This document shows positions 1 to 6,881 of a stretch of 17,306 nt of DNA, piece after piece. Under the pieces are notes generated by a model. It did not search any database, was not told where the DNA came from, and saw only the letters and a program-made list of their open reading frames with translations. How positions within the stretch are numbered: the stretch's first letter is position 1; each line of letters begins with the position of its first letter. The stretch comes from Pseudomonadota bacterium (GTDB taxonomy: Bacteria; Pseudomonadota; Gammaproteobacteria; Steroidobacterales; Steroidobacteraceae), in NCBI GenBank assembly GCA_021805275.1, contig JAJZFQ010000277.1:1-17306 (forward strand), written 5' to 3'. A program made the position numbers and the translations under genes.

Positions 1-10
1 GGGACTCCTG

Positions 11-706
11 ATGTCCACGCCCGTTGCCACCCCGGCGGCCACCCCGGCGGCCACCCCGGCGGCCACCCCGGCGGCCACCCCGGTGGCCACCCCAGTTGCC
101 ACCGCGCTTCCAGTTCAGACCGCGCCGGTAGGCGCTCCTGCGGTGGCGAGTGCATCCGCGGTCACCTCGAGTACCCCTGGAGTGACCAGCGGATCGGTGA
201 GCTCTCCTGACGTGCAGAGTGGATCGACCGCGCAATTCGGCAGTGCGCTCACGAATGCTGTCGCGGTCGCCAACGGCGCACTGTCCGGAACCGGCAGCGG
301 ATCGGCTCCGTCGGCTCCGGCGCCATCGGTCTCGGCACCGGCAGTGCAGCCTGCGGTTGCAACGACCGCGCCGGTGGCGACGCAGGCGCACCCCTCAATT
401 CAGGCCAGCCCCTTGGTCACAGCGAGCCCTGCGGTTCCGTCGGCACCGGCGAACATTGCGCCGATCGTGGCAGCATCGCCGCAGGTGACGAGTTCGCCCA
501 GTGCCGGCGGCGTGGTGCCGGTCATCGTGATCACCAACCTCCCGAACGCATCGGCGATCACGACCGCAGTGCAGAATGAAGTGCTTGCGACCACGATCCA
601 GACTCAAACGACCATCACCGCGACACTGGGCAGTCTGCCGGTGGCCAATGCGCTGTCGTTGGCGTCGGCGATCCAGGCGCAGGTGGAGGCCTCGATCAGC
701 CATTGA
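11..706 (+). CDS. Ala/Pro/Val-rich low-complexity protein, possibly secreted (5' end uncertain)
   Basis: I do not recognise a named family. The 231 residues are almost entirely Ala, Pro, Val, Ser, Thr, Gly, Gln and Asn. I find no Lys, Arg, Cys, Trp or Tyr, one Phe, and only three acidic residues (one Asp, two Glu). The N-terminus is a tandem PAAT/PVAT repeat; residues about 30-165 are Pro/Ser/Ala linker-like. Residues about 168-231 are less biased, with a hydrophobic VVPVIVITNLP segment and a Thr/Gln/Ala-rich tail that could fold or assemble. There is no signal peptide at this ATG, and the frame is open to the window edge, so the real N-terminus may lie upstream; a weak GGGA six bases before the ATG makes position 11 possible. 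It converges, 16 bp apart, on a FapF-like barrel gene, so an exported fibre or surface protein is a fair inference but is not shown. Confidence 0.6.
   Translation: MSTPVATPAATPAATPAATPAATPVATPVATALPVQTAPVGAPAVASASAVTSSTPGVTSGSVSSPDVQSGSTAQFGSALTNAVAVANGALSGTGSGSAPSAPAPSVSAPAVQPAVATTAPVATQAHPSIQASPLVTASPAVPSAPANIAPIVAASPQVTSSPSAGGVVPVIVITNLPNASAITTAVQNEVLATTIQTQTTITATLGSLPVANALSLASAIQAQVEASISH
23..103 (+). repeat. 12-bp in-frame tandem repeat (about 6.75 units)
   Basis: The 12-base unit GCGGCCACCCCG (variants begin GTT or GTG instead of GCG) is repeated head to tail with almost no divergence and encodes [A/V]-A-T-P. Four consecutive units carry GCG; the flanking units carry GTT or GTG. The unit length is a multiple of three, so gain or loss of copies would change protein length without a frameshift. 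It is a coding minisatellite, not a CRISPR array: there are no spacers. Confidence 0.9.
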
Positions 707-722
707 GCCGGACCGGGGCGCC

Positions 723-1772
723 TCAGAAGGAGATCGGCAGGCGGGCGGTCGCCTCGAGATCGGGAGAATCGCGTGTCACCCCGATCCCAATCGTGACGTT
801 CAGCAGCGTGCTGCGATTGATCTGGTAGGTGACGCCGAAGCGCAGCGTCCCGAGCTGCAGGGTGCCGACTCGGGCGAGCGCCAGACCACTTGCCGGTGAG
901 GTCTGTGTGGTCTGGAAAACGATGCTGTGCTGGTAACCGATGCTGAACGAGGCGCGCGCATTGAGCGCCAGACCCATGCCCAAGGTCACGTCGATAATGG
1001 CGCCGGGATGGATGTATCCATATCCGTGCCCGACGTTGCGACTGATGCTGTAAGTGTAATCGGCGCCGCCGAAGAAGACCGCCGGATCGGACGGCATGAG
1101 GAACGTGATGCCTGGCTGAATCGCGTTGAACCCAGATCCGGTGGCGAGCGTACTCTGCAGGCCGGTGTTCGGGTCGATCGGTTCCTGGAAGATGCTGGTG
1201 CCGGTATGCGACTTGAATAGCAGCGACCCGATCCACACGACGTTGTCGCCGTGAAATTCGTTCAGCTGCGCGCGCAATGCCACCTCCGCGTCGCCGATGT
1301 CGCTGCCGGAGGCGTTGAAATAGGAATTGGTGGTGGCCGCGGTGGCCAGCGGTCGGGTTTCCGTGGTGGTGTTCTCGATCACGTACGGAACCCGCACCTC
1401 GATTTCAAGACGCCGCAGCAGACCGTACCGCGCGGTGAGGTTGTACGTCGTCAAGTTGCTCTCGATACGCTGAACGTCAATGAGACCTATGGTCAGTGCC
1501 GGCAGGACCGTGTAGCCGAGCAGGGCGATTTGATTGTTGGTCGAATGCACGTACTGGATGGACGGCTCGAGGACCAGAGTTCCCTGCGGAGTCAATGCCG
1601 TGGGCTCGGCAAACACCTGGGCCGCAGGTGCCGGGCCCTGCGGTGCCGCCGGCGCCTGACCGACTGGAGTGGGCTGAGTGGCGGGCGGAGAATCGGCAGC
1701 GAATGTGTGGGCACAGGGGGACAACGCGGCCGCGAGCAATGTGCTTGCGGCAAGGGTACGGCAGCGGTGCAT
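723..1772 (-). CDS. FapF-like outer-membrane beta-barrel (Phenol_MetA_deg-type transporter)
   Basis: Predicted 349-residue outer-membrane protein. The start at 1772 is preferred over an ATG five codons upstream (1787) because GGGAG lies eight bases before it and because the protein then opens directly with a signal peptide (MHRCRT, hydrophobic core LAASTLLAAAL, cleavage near HTFA/AD). A Pro/Ala/Gln-rich linker of about 30 residues follows, then a barrel: LTPQGTLVLEPSIQYVHS, ALTIGLIDVQ, LTARYGLLRRLEIEVRVPYV and further amphipathic strands. It ends in LPISF, with the C-terminal Phe typical of BAM substrates. The LTPQG..VLEPS..Y, GLIDV and RYGL..R.E.E...PY pattern is what I recall for FapF and related transporters, which export amyloid subunits in Pseudomonas; members are often annotated only as 'transporter'. 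It follows the regulator gene by 33 bp (18 bp from the alternative start) and is probably co-transcribed. Barrel: confident. FapF-like export role: inferred. Confidence 0.75.
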   Translation of the reverse strand: MHRCRTLAASTLLAAALSPCAHTFAADSPPATQPTPVGQAPAAPQGPAPAAQVFAEPTALTPQGTLVLEPSIQYVHSTNNQIALLGYTVLPALTIGLIDVQRIESNLTTYNLTARYGLLRRLEIEVRVPYVIENTTTETRPLATAATTNSYFNASGSDIGDAEVALRAQLNEFHGDNVVWIGSLLFKSHTGTSIFQEPIDPNTGLQSTLATGSGFNAIQPGITFLMPSDPAVFFGGADYTYSISRNVGHGYGYIHPGAIIDVTLGMGLALNARASFSIGYQHSIVFQTTQTSPASGLALARVGTLQLGTLRFGVTYQINRSTLLNVTIGIGVTRDSPDLEATARLPISF

Positions 1773-1805
1773 TGTTCTTGCTCCCATGGCATGGCGACTG
1801 ATCGC

Positions 1806-3164
1806 TCAAGAGTCGAGCGCACTGAGACGTCCGCGCGGGGACATCCCCAGACGTTTGAGGATCCGATAGAGCGTGACTCTGGAGACCCCGAGCTCGCGTG
1901 CGGTCGCGGCGATGTTGTGGCCGCTGCGATCGAGCGCGGTCTCGATGAGTTGTCGCTCGGTCCCCGCGCGTGCGTCGGCCAGGGAGCCGCTGACGCACAG
2001 CGCGCCGCGGCGCTCCAATTGCAGGTCCGTTGGGGTGATCAGCGGACCGTTGCACATCACGACCGCGTGCTGCACCTTGTTCAGGACCTCGCGGATGTTC
2101 CCGGGCCAGCTGTGGTGCCGGATCGCCGCAAGTGCGGCCTCGGAGAAGCCGCGTACGCCGGGTTGGCAGCCGAGGATTTCCCGATGCAGAAAGTGCTCCG
2201 CGAGGAGGACGCTGTCCGCGCCACGTGCCCGCAGTGGTGGGATCTCGATATGCAGCACGTTCAGTCGATAAAATAAATCTTCGCGAAACTCTCCGGCCCG
2301 AACCGCGGCACTCAAGTCCTTGTGCGTTGCGGCGATGACGCGGGCGTCGATGCGCAGCTCGCGGGTCGAACCGACCCGGGTCACGGTGGACTCCTGCAGG
2401 AAGCGAAGCAGGCTCGCTTGGGCGGGACGCGGCAAATCGCCGATCTCATCAAGGAAGATCGTTCCATGGTCGGCCGCCTCGATCGAACCGATCTGTCGTT
2501 CGTGCGCACCGGTGAATGAGCCGCGTTCGTGGCCGAACAGTAGGCTTTCGATGAGCGCCTGGGGCAGTGCGCCGCAATTGACCGGTACGAATGGACCGGC
2601 GGCTTGCTCCGAACCGCCGTGCACTGCCCGGGCGGCGAGTTCCTTGCCGACGCCACTCTCGCCGGTGAGCAGCAAGGGCGCACTCGCGCGCATCACCCGC
2701 TCGAGTTGGCGGTAGAGCGCCTGCATGCCCGGGCTGTCGCCGATCATGCCGTACTGGCCGCGGCTGCGGATCGGGGGGGCGAAGGCGGCGCGGCGCAGCA
2801 GGGATTTCCCATACGCATGCCCGAGCGAGTGCAGCAGGCGAGCACCGTCGAGCGGCAGCGTGTGGAAGTCGAAGAATATGGAGGCGAGCGCGCGCGCCGC
2901 TCGCGGATCTCGCGGCGCCTCTTTGGGGATGACGGCCAGCCACTCCATGTCGCTCGGCGCATCGATCCTCATAAAGTCACCCGGGCTACAGATGAGCGCC
3001 TCGTCGAAGACCGCGATGCCGACCGAGCAGTCCGACTCACCGCCGGCGGCGCGGACGTCTTCGAGTCGGGTCGCACGACGGATCTCCCAATTCTGGGCGG
3101 CGATCAGGATGTCCAGTTCCAGTGTGGATCCGGCACCCTGTAGTACGACGACGCGCCGAGACAT
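1806..3164 (-). CDS. VpsR-like sigma-54-type enhancer-binding transcriptional regulator
   Basis: The 452-residue protein has three parts. Residues 1-125 form a degenerate receiver-like domain like that of VpsR-type regulators, without an obvious phosphoacceptor pocket. Residues about 140-370 are the AAA+ sigma-54 interaction domain: Walker A GESGVGKE (168-175), L1 loop GSFTGA (215-220, a Ser variant of GAFTGA), Walker B TIFLDE (235-240) and sensor II WPGNIRE (353-359). Residues about 400-440 are a Fis-type helix-turn-helix (HNIAATARELGVSRVTLYRIL). In characterised relatives (VpsR, FleQ) such proteins respond to cyclic di-GMP and control biofilm matrix genes; binding here is not demonstrated. 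The near-intact L1 loop suggests it can still contact sigma-54, unlike VpsR itself. The ATG at 3164 has only a poor Shine-Dalgarno sequence (AAGAAG about eight bases upstream). It leads the unit containing the barrel gene. Confidence 0.9.
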   Translation of the reverse strand: MSRRVVVLQGAGSTLELDILIAAQNWEIRRATRLEDVRAAGGESDCSVGIAVFDEALICSPGDFMRIDAPSDMEWLAVIPKEAPRDPRAARALASIFFDFHTLPLDGARLLHSLGHAYGKSLLRRAAFAPPIRSRGQYGMIGDSPGMQALYRQLERVMRASAPLLLTGESGVGKELAARAVHGGSEQAAGPFVPVNCGALPQALIESLLFGHERGSFTGAHERQIGSIEAADHGTIFLDEIGDLPRPAQASLLRFLQESTVTRVGSTRELRIDARVIAATHKDLSAAVRAGEFREDLFYRLNVLHIEIPPLRARGADSVLLAEHFLHREILGCQPGVRGFSEAALAAIRHHSWPGNIREVLNKVQHAVVMCNGPLITPTDLQLERRGALCVSGSLADARAGTERQLIETALDRSGHNIAATARELGVSRVTLYRILKRLGMSPRGRLSALDS

Positions 3165-3206
3165 GTGGAGGGCTTCTTATGTCACGTGCATGCCGCGGCA
3201 CGCTAT

Positions 3207-3226
3207 AGCGGCAACGGCCGTGCTTA
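3207..3226 (-). promoter_or_regulatory. Weak -24/-12 (sigma-54-like) promoter candidate
   Basis: Read on the minus strand, the stretch contains GCACG-N4-TTGC, matching the consensus TGGCACG-N4-TTGC in spacing and in nine of eleven defined bases. The two mismatches fall on the TG of TGG, so the -24 GG pair is AG here, which is a serious defect. It would place transcription start about 35 bases before the regulator ATG at 3164. No better sigma-70 promoter is evident nearby. Confidence 0.3.
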
Positions 3227-3368
3227 CAGTGGGGCTTGTACGTAGCACTCACGGTGTCTGAGGTGTTGCCTGTGTACCGTCTCCGGCCGAGAGTGGCGAG
3301 GGACCGCGCTGCGGAGAATGTGAGAAATATTGGCGGCGCAGACCGCGGTGAGTCCAGCGCGCTGATGC

Positions 3369-3390
3369 CGCCAGAGCGCGCGCTCTGGCG
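3369..3390. promoter_or_regulatory. Perfect 22-bp palindrome, candidate operator or enhancer site
   Basis: The left half CGCCAGAGCGC is followed directly by its exact reverse complement GCGCTCTGGCG, with no spacer. It lies about 150 bp upstream of the -24/-12-like element in front of the VpsR-like regulator, within the usual distance range for enhancer-binding-protein sites. A shorter perfect palindrome (3355-3364) sits just to its left. A hairpin acting as a terminator is less likely because no T-run follows on either strand. Confidence 0.45.
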
Positions 3391-3415
3391 ACTCAGCGCG
3401 GGAATCCCCAACCGA

Positions 3416-3433
3416 TGTATCAGGCGCGATACA
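3416..3433. promoter_or_regulatory. Inverted repeat TGTATC-N6-GATACA, candidate operator
   Basis: Perfect six-base arms are separated by AGGCGC, in a small AT-richer island of otherwise GC-rich sequence. It lies roughly 190-225 bp upstream of the -24/-12-like element and 26 bp from the 22-bp palindrome, so the two could be paired sites for the adjacent Fis-type helix-turn-helix regulator. The binding protein is unknown. Confidence 0.35.
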
Positions 3434-3714
3434 GGATGGTTTTTGAAGCGAGTCACTCCACAGTGGGTCGGGCGGATGAGCGCCGGCAATGACACGGGGT
3501 GTGACCGAGGTGCGTCGGATGCGAAGCGTGGAGCGTTGCTGGGAATCTCGACGCATACCTGAGGTGGCGCTGCACTCTCGCCGACGTGACGTCAGTGTCC
3601 TCGAGTGTTCCGGTGTGCCGACCGGTGGGTGATCCTGGGCGGCGCGCCGGCTTGGTGTGCTTTGCGCGAGGAGAGCGCCGGTGCGCTCACTCGCCGCGAC
3701 GTCTAGGGATCAGG

Positions 3715-3731
3715 GGCGAGGTGGCCTCGCC
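3715..3731 (-). terminator. Hairpin downstream of the antiporter gene, possible terminator
   Basis: A perfect seven-base-pair stem (GGCGAGG / CCTCGCC) closes a three-base loop about 100 bp past the antiporter stop. There is no U-tract on either strand, so it would be an atypical intrinsic terminator or simply a transcript-stabilising hairpin. Confidence 0.25.
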
Positions 3732-3829
3732 TCAGGCGTGGGCGGTTCGGGTGCGGCCGGGGGTGGAACCGTCCGCGTGTCGGGGCGTCCAGGATTGCAG
3801 CGCGCGAGGAAGTCTGGGGTCTGCGGCGT

Positions 3830-5131
3830 TCAGATCTGCCTCGCCCGCGCCCACTTCTGACCGGCGTACACCGGCAGGCCGGCGAGCATGACGAGGGTGC
3901 CCCAGTAGAGGGAGTGTTGGCCGGTGCCGGCCGCGGCCCAGAGCGCGAACGCGAATGCCACCGCGGCCAGCAGCACGTTGCGCAGCGGGCGGGCGTGCTC
4001 GCGGCTGCCGAGCGCTTCCGCCACCGCGCACATCATGTACGGCACAAGGGTGAAGAAGGTGGCGATGAGGATGATCACGTCGAAGGTGCCGACCAGACCG
4101 CGGCTGTAGTTCATGGCGATCAGGCCACTGGCGATGAGTCCGGAGAGCACCAGCCCGATCGCTGGGGTGCCGCGCCGGATTTCGCGGGCGAAGACGCTCG
4201 GGAATAGCTGGTCGCGGGCGACGGCTTGCGCGAACTGCCCGGCCATGAGCGTCCAGCCGTTGAGCGCACCGAAGCACGAAATCGCCGCGGCCGCGGCGAT
4301 CAGATCCCCGGCCCAGCCTCCCCAGAGCGCTTGCGCAGCGGCGGCGAGCGGCGCGTTGGAGTGTGCGAGCGTTGCGGCCGGCACGATGCCCATCACCACC
4401 GTGGTACAGGCGATATACACGACGGCGGCGATGGTGGTGCCGAGCAGCGTGGCTCTGGGAATGGTTCTTGCCGGGTCTTTGACATGATCGGCCGGGATGG
4501 TGGCGCACTCGAGGCCGACGAAGGCCCACATCGTCAGGGCTGCGCAGGTGCTGATCGAGGCAAACGGACTGACGGTGGCCGGTCCTGCCGTGATCAATTT
4601 GGGGTCAAAATAGAAACTGCCGACGGTGGCCAGCACCAACAGCGGGGAGAGTTTGAGGATCACGGTGACGAGTTGCAGCCGGCCGGCCGCGCGCACGCCC
4701 CAGATGTTCACGCCCGTGAGCACCCAGCTCGTGAGCAGAGCAGCGCCGGCGCCGGCCCAACGGTGCACGGCCAGTGCGGGTGCGAACGGGACCAGGTAAC
4801 TGACGAACGCGACGGCAATCGCGGCCACCGATGCGGCAATGCTGATCCAGTACATCCACGCGACCAGGAAGCCGGCAAAATCCCCGAGTTCCTCGCGCGT
4901 ATAGGCGTACGGTCCGCCGGAGCGGGGCATGCGCCGTGCCAGGTCGCTGAACATCCACGCCAGCAGCAGCGCACCGGCGGTGCTGAATCCCCAGCCCCAC
5001 AGACTGTATCGCCCGTACACCGCGAGTGCGGCCGGCAGCAAAAACACTCCCGAGCCCACCATGTTGCCGACCACCACGGAGGTGGTGGTGGCCAGACCTA
5101 GGCTGCGTCGCGGTTCACTGCCGGGGTGCAT
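3830..5131 (-). CDS. AdiC-like basic amino-acid/polyamine antiporter (APC superfamily)
   Basis: Inner-membrane transporter of 433 residues with about 12 hydrophobic segments, the usual size of the APA antiporter family. The start at 5131 (MHPGSEP) has GGAGGA nine bases upstream; the frame is open further upstream but that stretch is not protein-like. Similarity to arginine/agmatine antiporter AdiC is visible along the protein: GNMVGSGVFLLP (22-33), PRSGGPYAYTRE (69-80), WAFVGLECA (202-210) and NGWTLMAGQ (291-299). Trp202, Glu208 and Trp293 fall at the same numbers as the AdiC residues I recall, including the substrate-binding Trp293. The substrate is therefore plausibly arginine or a derivative, but AdiC relatives also carry other amino acids. 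It is divergent, across 94 bp, from a dimethylargininase gene, which suggests exchange of methylarginine, arginine or citrulline. Confidence 0.88.
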   Translation of the reverse strand: MHPGSEPRRSLGLATTTSVVVGNMVGSGVFLLPAALAVYGRYSLWGWGFSTAGALLLAWMFSDLARRMPRSGGPYAYTREELGDFAGFLVAWMYWISIAASVAAIAVAFVSYLVPFAPALAVHRWAGAGAALLTSWVLTGVNIWGVRAAGRLQLVTVILKLSPLLVLATVGSFYFDPKLITAGPATVSPFASISTCAALTMWAFVGLECATIPADHVKDPARTIPRATLLGTTIAAVVYIACTTVVMGIVPAATLAHSNAPLAAAAQALWGGWAGDLIAAAAAISCFGALNGWTLMAGQFAQAVARDQLFPSVFAREIRRGTPAIGLVLSGLIASGLIAMNYSRGLVGTFDVIILIATFFTLVPYMMCAVAEALGSREHARPLRNVLLAAVAFAFALWAAAGTGQHSLYWGTLVMLAGLPVYAGQKWARARQI

Positions 5132-5185
5132 GTCGCGGATTCCTCCGAAGAGAGGACGGGGAATTCGAGCCCGTACACAGTACCT

Positions 5186-5207
5186 GATATTCTTCGTGTC
5201 GAATATC
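5186..5207. promoter_or_regulatory. Dyad GATATTC-N8-GAATATC in the antiporter/dimethylargininase divergent promoter
   Basis: The seven-base arms are perfect inverted repeats and sit 18 bp before the dimethylargininase ATG and 54 bp before the antiporter ATG. The site is AT-rich in GC-rich surroundings and lies where both promoters should be. A shorter dyad GTAC-ACA-GTAC is adjacent at 5173-5183. The layout suits one dimeric regulator controlling both genes. It does not match an ArgR box well, and no regulator gene adjoins it. Confidence 0.5.
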
Positions 5208-5225
5208 GTTCCTGACGAGGTGCCC

Positions 5226-6029
5226 ATGCCGAGCAGCCCGCAGCAGGTGCGCATCGCGGTGACGCGCCCGGTGAGTCTGGCGTTGCTGCGGTGCGAGCTG
5301 ACGCATCTGGCGCGGACGCCGATCGACATCGACCGGGCGCGAGAGCAACACGCGGCCTACGAGCAGGCGCTGAGTCGCGTGGGTTGTCGTCTCGAGCGGC
5401 TGCCCGAGGCCCCGATGCTCGCCGACTCGGTGTTCGTCGAGGATACCGCGATCGTTCTCGATGAAATCGCCGTCGTGACCCGTCCGGGCGCGCCCTCGCG
5501 GCGCGCCGAAACCGATTCGGTGGCGGACGTGCTCGGCCGGTACCGGCGGATCGCGGGGATTGCGGCGCCGGCAACTCTCGATGGCGGTGATGTGTTGCGC
5601 GTGAACCGGACGCTCTACGTCGGACTCTCGGGTCGCAGCAGCCGTTCGGGCATCGAGCAGCTGGCGGGCCACGTGGCGCCGCTGGGCTATCGGGTCGAAG
5701 CCGTCCCGGTGCACGGCTGCTTGCATTTGAAGAGCGCGGTGACCGTGGTGGGCCCGGAGACTGTGCTGGTCAATCCGCAGTTCGTCGCCACCGAGCCGTT
5801 CAGGGGGCTTGAGTGGATCGAGGTCGACCCTGCCGAGCCGCTCGGAGCCAATGCGCTGCTGCTCGGCGACGAGGTGATCTATCCGGCCTCCAAGCCGCGC
5901 ACCGCCGAGCGGCTGCGCCGCCGTGGTCTGGTCGTCTGCGAGGTCGACGTTTCGGAACTGGAGAGAGCCGAAGGTGCGGTCACCTGCTGCAGCCTGGTCT
6001 TCGTCGGCGCTGATGCTCCCCAGCCGTAA
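5226..6029 (+). CDS. ddaH: N(G),N(G)-dimethylarginine dimethylaminohydrolase (dimethylargininase)
   Basis: Cytosolic enzyme of the amidinotransferase/guanidino-modifying superfamily that hydrolyses asymmetric dimethylarginine or monomethylarginine to citrulline plus dimethylamine or methylamine. The 267-residue length fits bacterial and animal DDAH (about 250-285). Visible motifs: substrate-binding DSVFVEDT (67-74), acidic LDGGDVL (118-124), catalytic His167 in HLKSAV, and the Cys nucleophile in the VTCCS motif (Cys254, with Cys255 beside it) close to the C-terminus. The ATG at 5226 has GAGG five bases upstream; the open frame continues upstream but runs through the divergent promoter and the antiporter gene. 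Converges on the TetR gene with a 12-bp gap. An arginine deiminase is less likely because those are about 400 residues long. Confidence 0.9.
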   Translation: MPSSPQQVRIAVTRPVSLALLRCELTHLARTPIDIDRAREQHAAYEQALSRVGCRLERLPEAPMLADSVFVEDTAIVLDEIAVVTRPGAPSRRAETDSVADVLGRYRRIAGIAAPATLDGGDVLRVNRTLYVGLSGRSSRSGIEQLAGHVAPLGYRVEAVPVHGCLHLKSAVTVVGPETVLVNPQFVATEPFRGLEWIEVDPAEPLGANALLLGDEVIYPASKPRTAERLRRRGLVVCEVDVSELERAEGAVTCCSLVFVGADAPQP

Positions 6030-6041
6030 GGCTCGGGGGCA

Positions 6042-6740
6042 TCAGCGGCGCGGGCCGGGCTCAGGGGGCGAGCGGGGTCGCGTGGTGCGCCGTGCGGGCG
6101 GGTGCAGCAGGCTCGGAAGGGCGCCCGCGCTGAGCGCACTGATCCAGTCATCGCAGAGCGCGACGGCTTCGGCGGGCTTGAACGTGCGCGGGTTCATGCT
6201 CGCTTCGATCCACAGGCCATCGAGCAGCGCGGCGAGTGCAATGGCGGCCGGCCGCAGCTTGAAATGCGGCGTGCCGCCGTCACCGGAGAGCTCCCCGAGC
6301 ATCGATTCGAGTACGGCGCGGTACGCGACGTAGGTGCGCTCGTGCACCGCGCGGACCTGGGCGTCATGGGCCATCATGCTCCAAAACACGAGCCAGGCAT
6401 TGAACAGTCCGGGCTCGAGGAGTCCCGGCGCAAACGACGCTTGAAAGAACCGCCGCAACCGCACCCGCGCGGTCGTCTTCGCCTCGCGGGCCTGCTGCTC
6501 GATGGAGTGCAGCAGCGACATGGCGAGGGATTCGTAGGCGGCCGCGACCAGAGCCGAGAGGCTCGGAAAGTGATGCGTGATCAGTCCCGGGGATACCCCC
6601 GCCACCGCACCGATGCGCCGCGCCGACACCCCCGCATGGCCGTGCCTGCGCAGGCACGCGAGCGTCGCCTCGATCAGCGCTTCGCGGCGCACGTTCGCGG
6701 ACGCGCGGCGGAATTTCGGCCGGCGGTGCTCTGGGGCCAT
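6042..6740 (-). CDS. TetR/AcrR-family repressor, BetI-like
   Basis: The 232-residue protein has an N-terminal TetR helix-turn-helix (about residues 20-65; VSARRIGAVAGVSPGLITHHFPS is its core). The C-terminal ligand-binding helices resemble BetI-type regulators (WLVFWSMMAHD, AALLDGLWIEAS, about residues 110-205), followed by a Pro/Arg-rich tail. The ATG at 6740 is used; a TTG one codon upstream could also serve. The Shine-Dalgarno sequence is weak (AGAGAG). It is divergent from the Rieske oxygenase gene across about 200 bp, the usual arrangement for a repressor of the neighbouring operon and of itself. BetI responds to choline; the inducer here is unknown and may be the oxygenase substrate. 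Confidence 0.88.
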   Translation of the reverse strand: MAPEHRRPKFRRASANVRREALIEATLACLRRHGHAGVSARRIGAVAGVSPGLITHHFPSLSALVAAAYESLAMSLLHSIEQQAREAKTTARVRLRRFFQASFAPGLLEPGLFNAWLVFWSMMAHDAQVRAVHERTYVAYRAVLESMLGELSGDGGTPHFKLRPAAIALAALLDGLWIEASMNPRTFKPAEAVALCDDWISALSAGALPSLLHPPARRTTRPRSPPEPGPRR

Positions 6741-6770
6741 CAACGCACTCTCTTCATCATGGCGCGATCG

Positions 6771-6805
6771 TCATGGGCGGACCACGTCGCGCGGTGCACC
6801 CATGA
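6771..6805. promoter_or_regulatory. Inverted repeat TCATGGG-N21-CCCATGA, candidate TetR operator half-sites
   Basis: Perfect seven-base arms 28 bp apart lie just upstream of the TetR start. A further CATGG copy precedes the left arm (around 6758), giving direct repeats as well. The spacing is longer than in most TetR operators, so this may be two sites or chance. Confidence 0.3.
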
Positions 6806-6881
6806 TACGCCGCAAGGCGGATCTCGCCGGGCGCGAGGAGCGGATCCGGCTGCGGCGAGCGCCGCCGAGGAAAGCGCTCGC

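Larger units (their letters stand above)
3165..3829. other. 665-bp stretch without a convincing gene
   Basis: This lies between the antiporter stop and the regulator start, both on the minus strand. Open frames here are Arg- and Cys-rich, lack ribosome binding sites and resemble no family I know. It holds the dyads and promoter-like element listed separately, a 10-bp palindrome CAGCGCGCTG at 3355-3364, CGCTATAGCG at 3201-3210 and TGACGTCA at 3587-3594. It most probably carries the control region of the regulator/barrel unit and the 3' untranslated end of the antiporter transcript. A small RNA cannot be excluded by eye. Confidence 0.6.

Noticed and set aside
23..103. CRISPR array suggested by the short regular repeats at the left edge
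   Set aside because: The units are 12 bp, contiguous, without spacers and in-frame within a coding sequence.
1251..2276. Plus-strand open frame of 341 codons opposite the barrel and regulator genes
   Set aside because: It spans two genuine minus-strand genes and reads as low-complexity Arg/Gly-rich sequence.
3586..3891. Possible small genes in the 665-bp gap (for example 3236-3562 and 3586-3891, plus strand)
   Set aside because: There is no ribosome binding site and no recognisable domain; composition is Arg/Cys-rich, and one overlaps the 3' end of the antiporter gene.
5132..5329. N-terminal extension of the antiporter by 66 codons
   Set aside because: It runs through the divergent promoter and the start of the dimethylargininase gene; the Met at 5131 has a good GGAGGA site and gives AdiC-like numbering.
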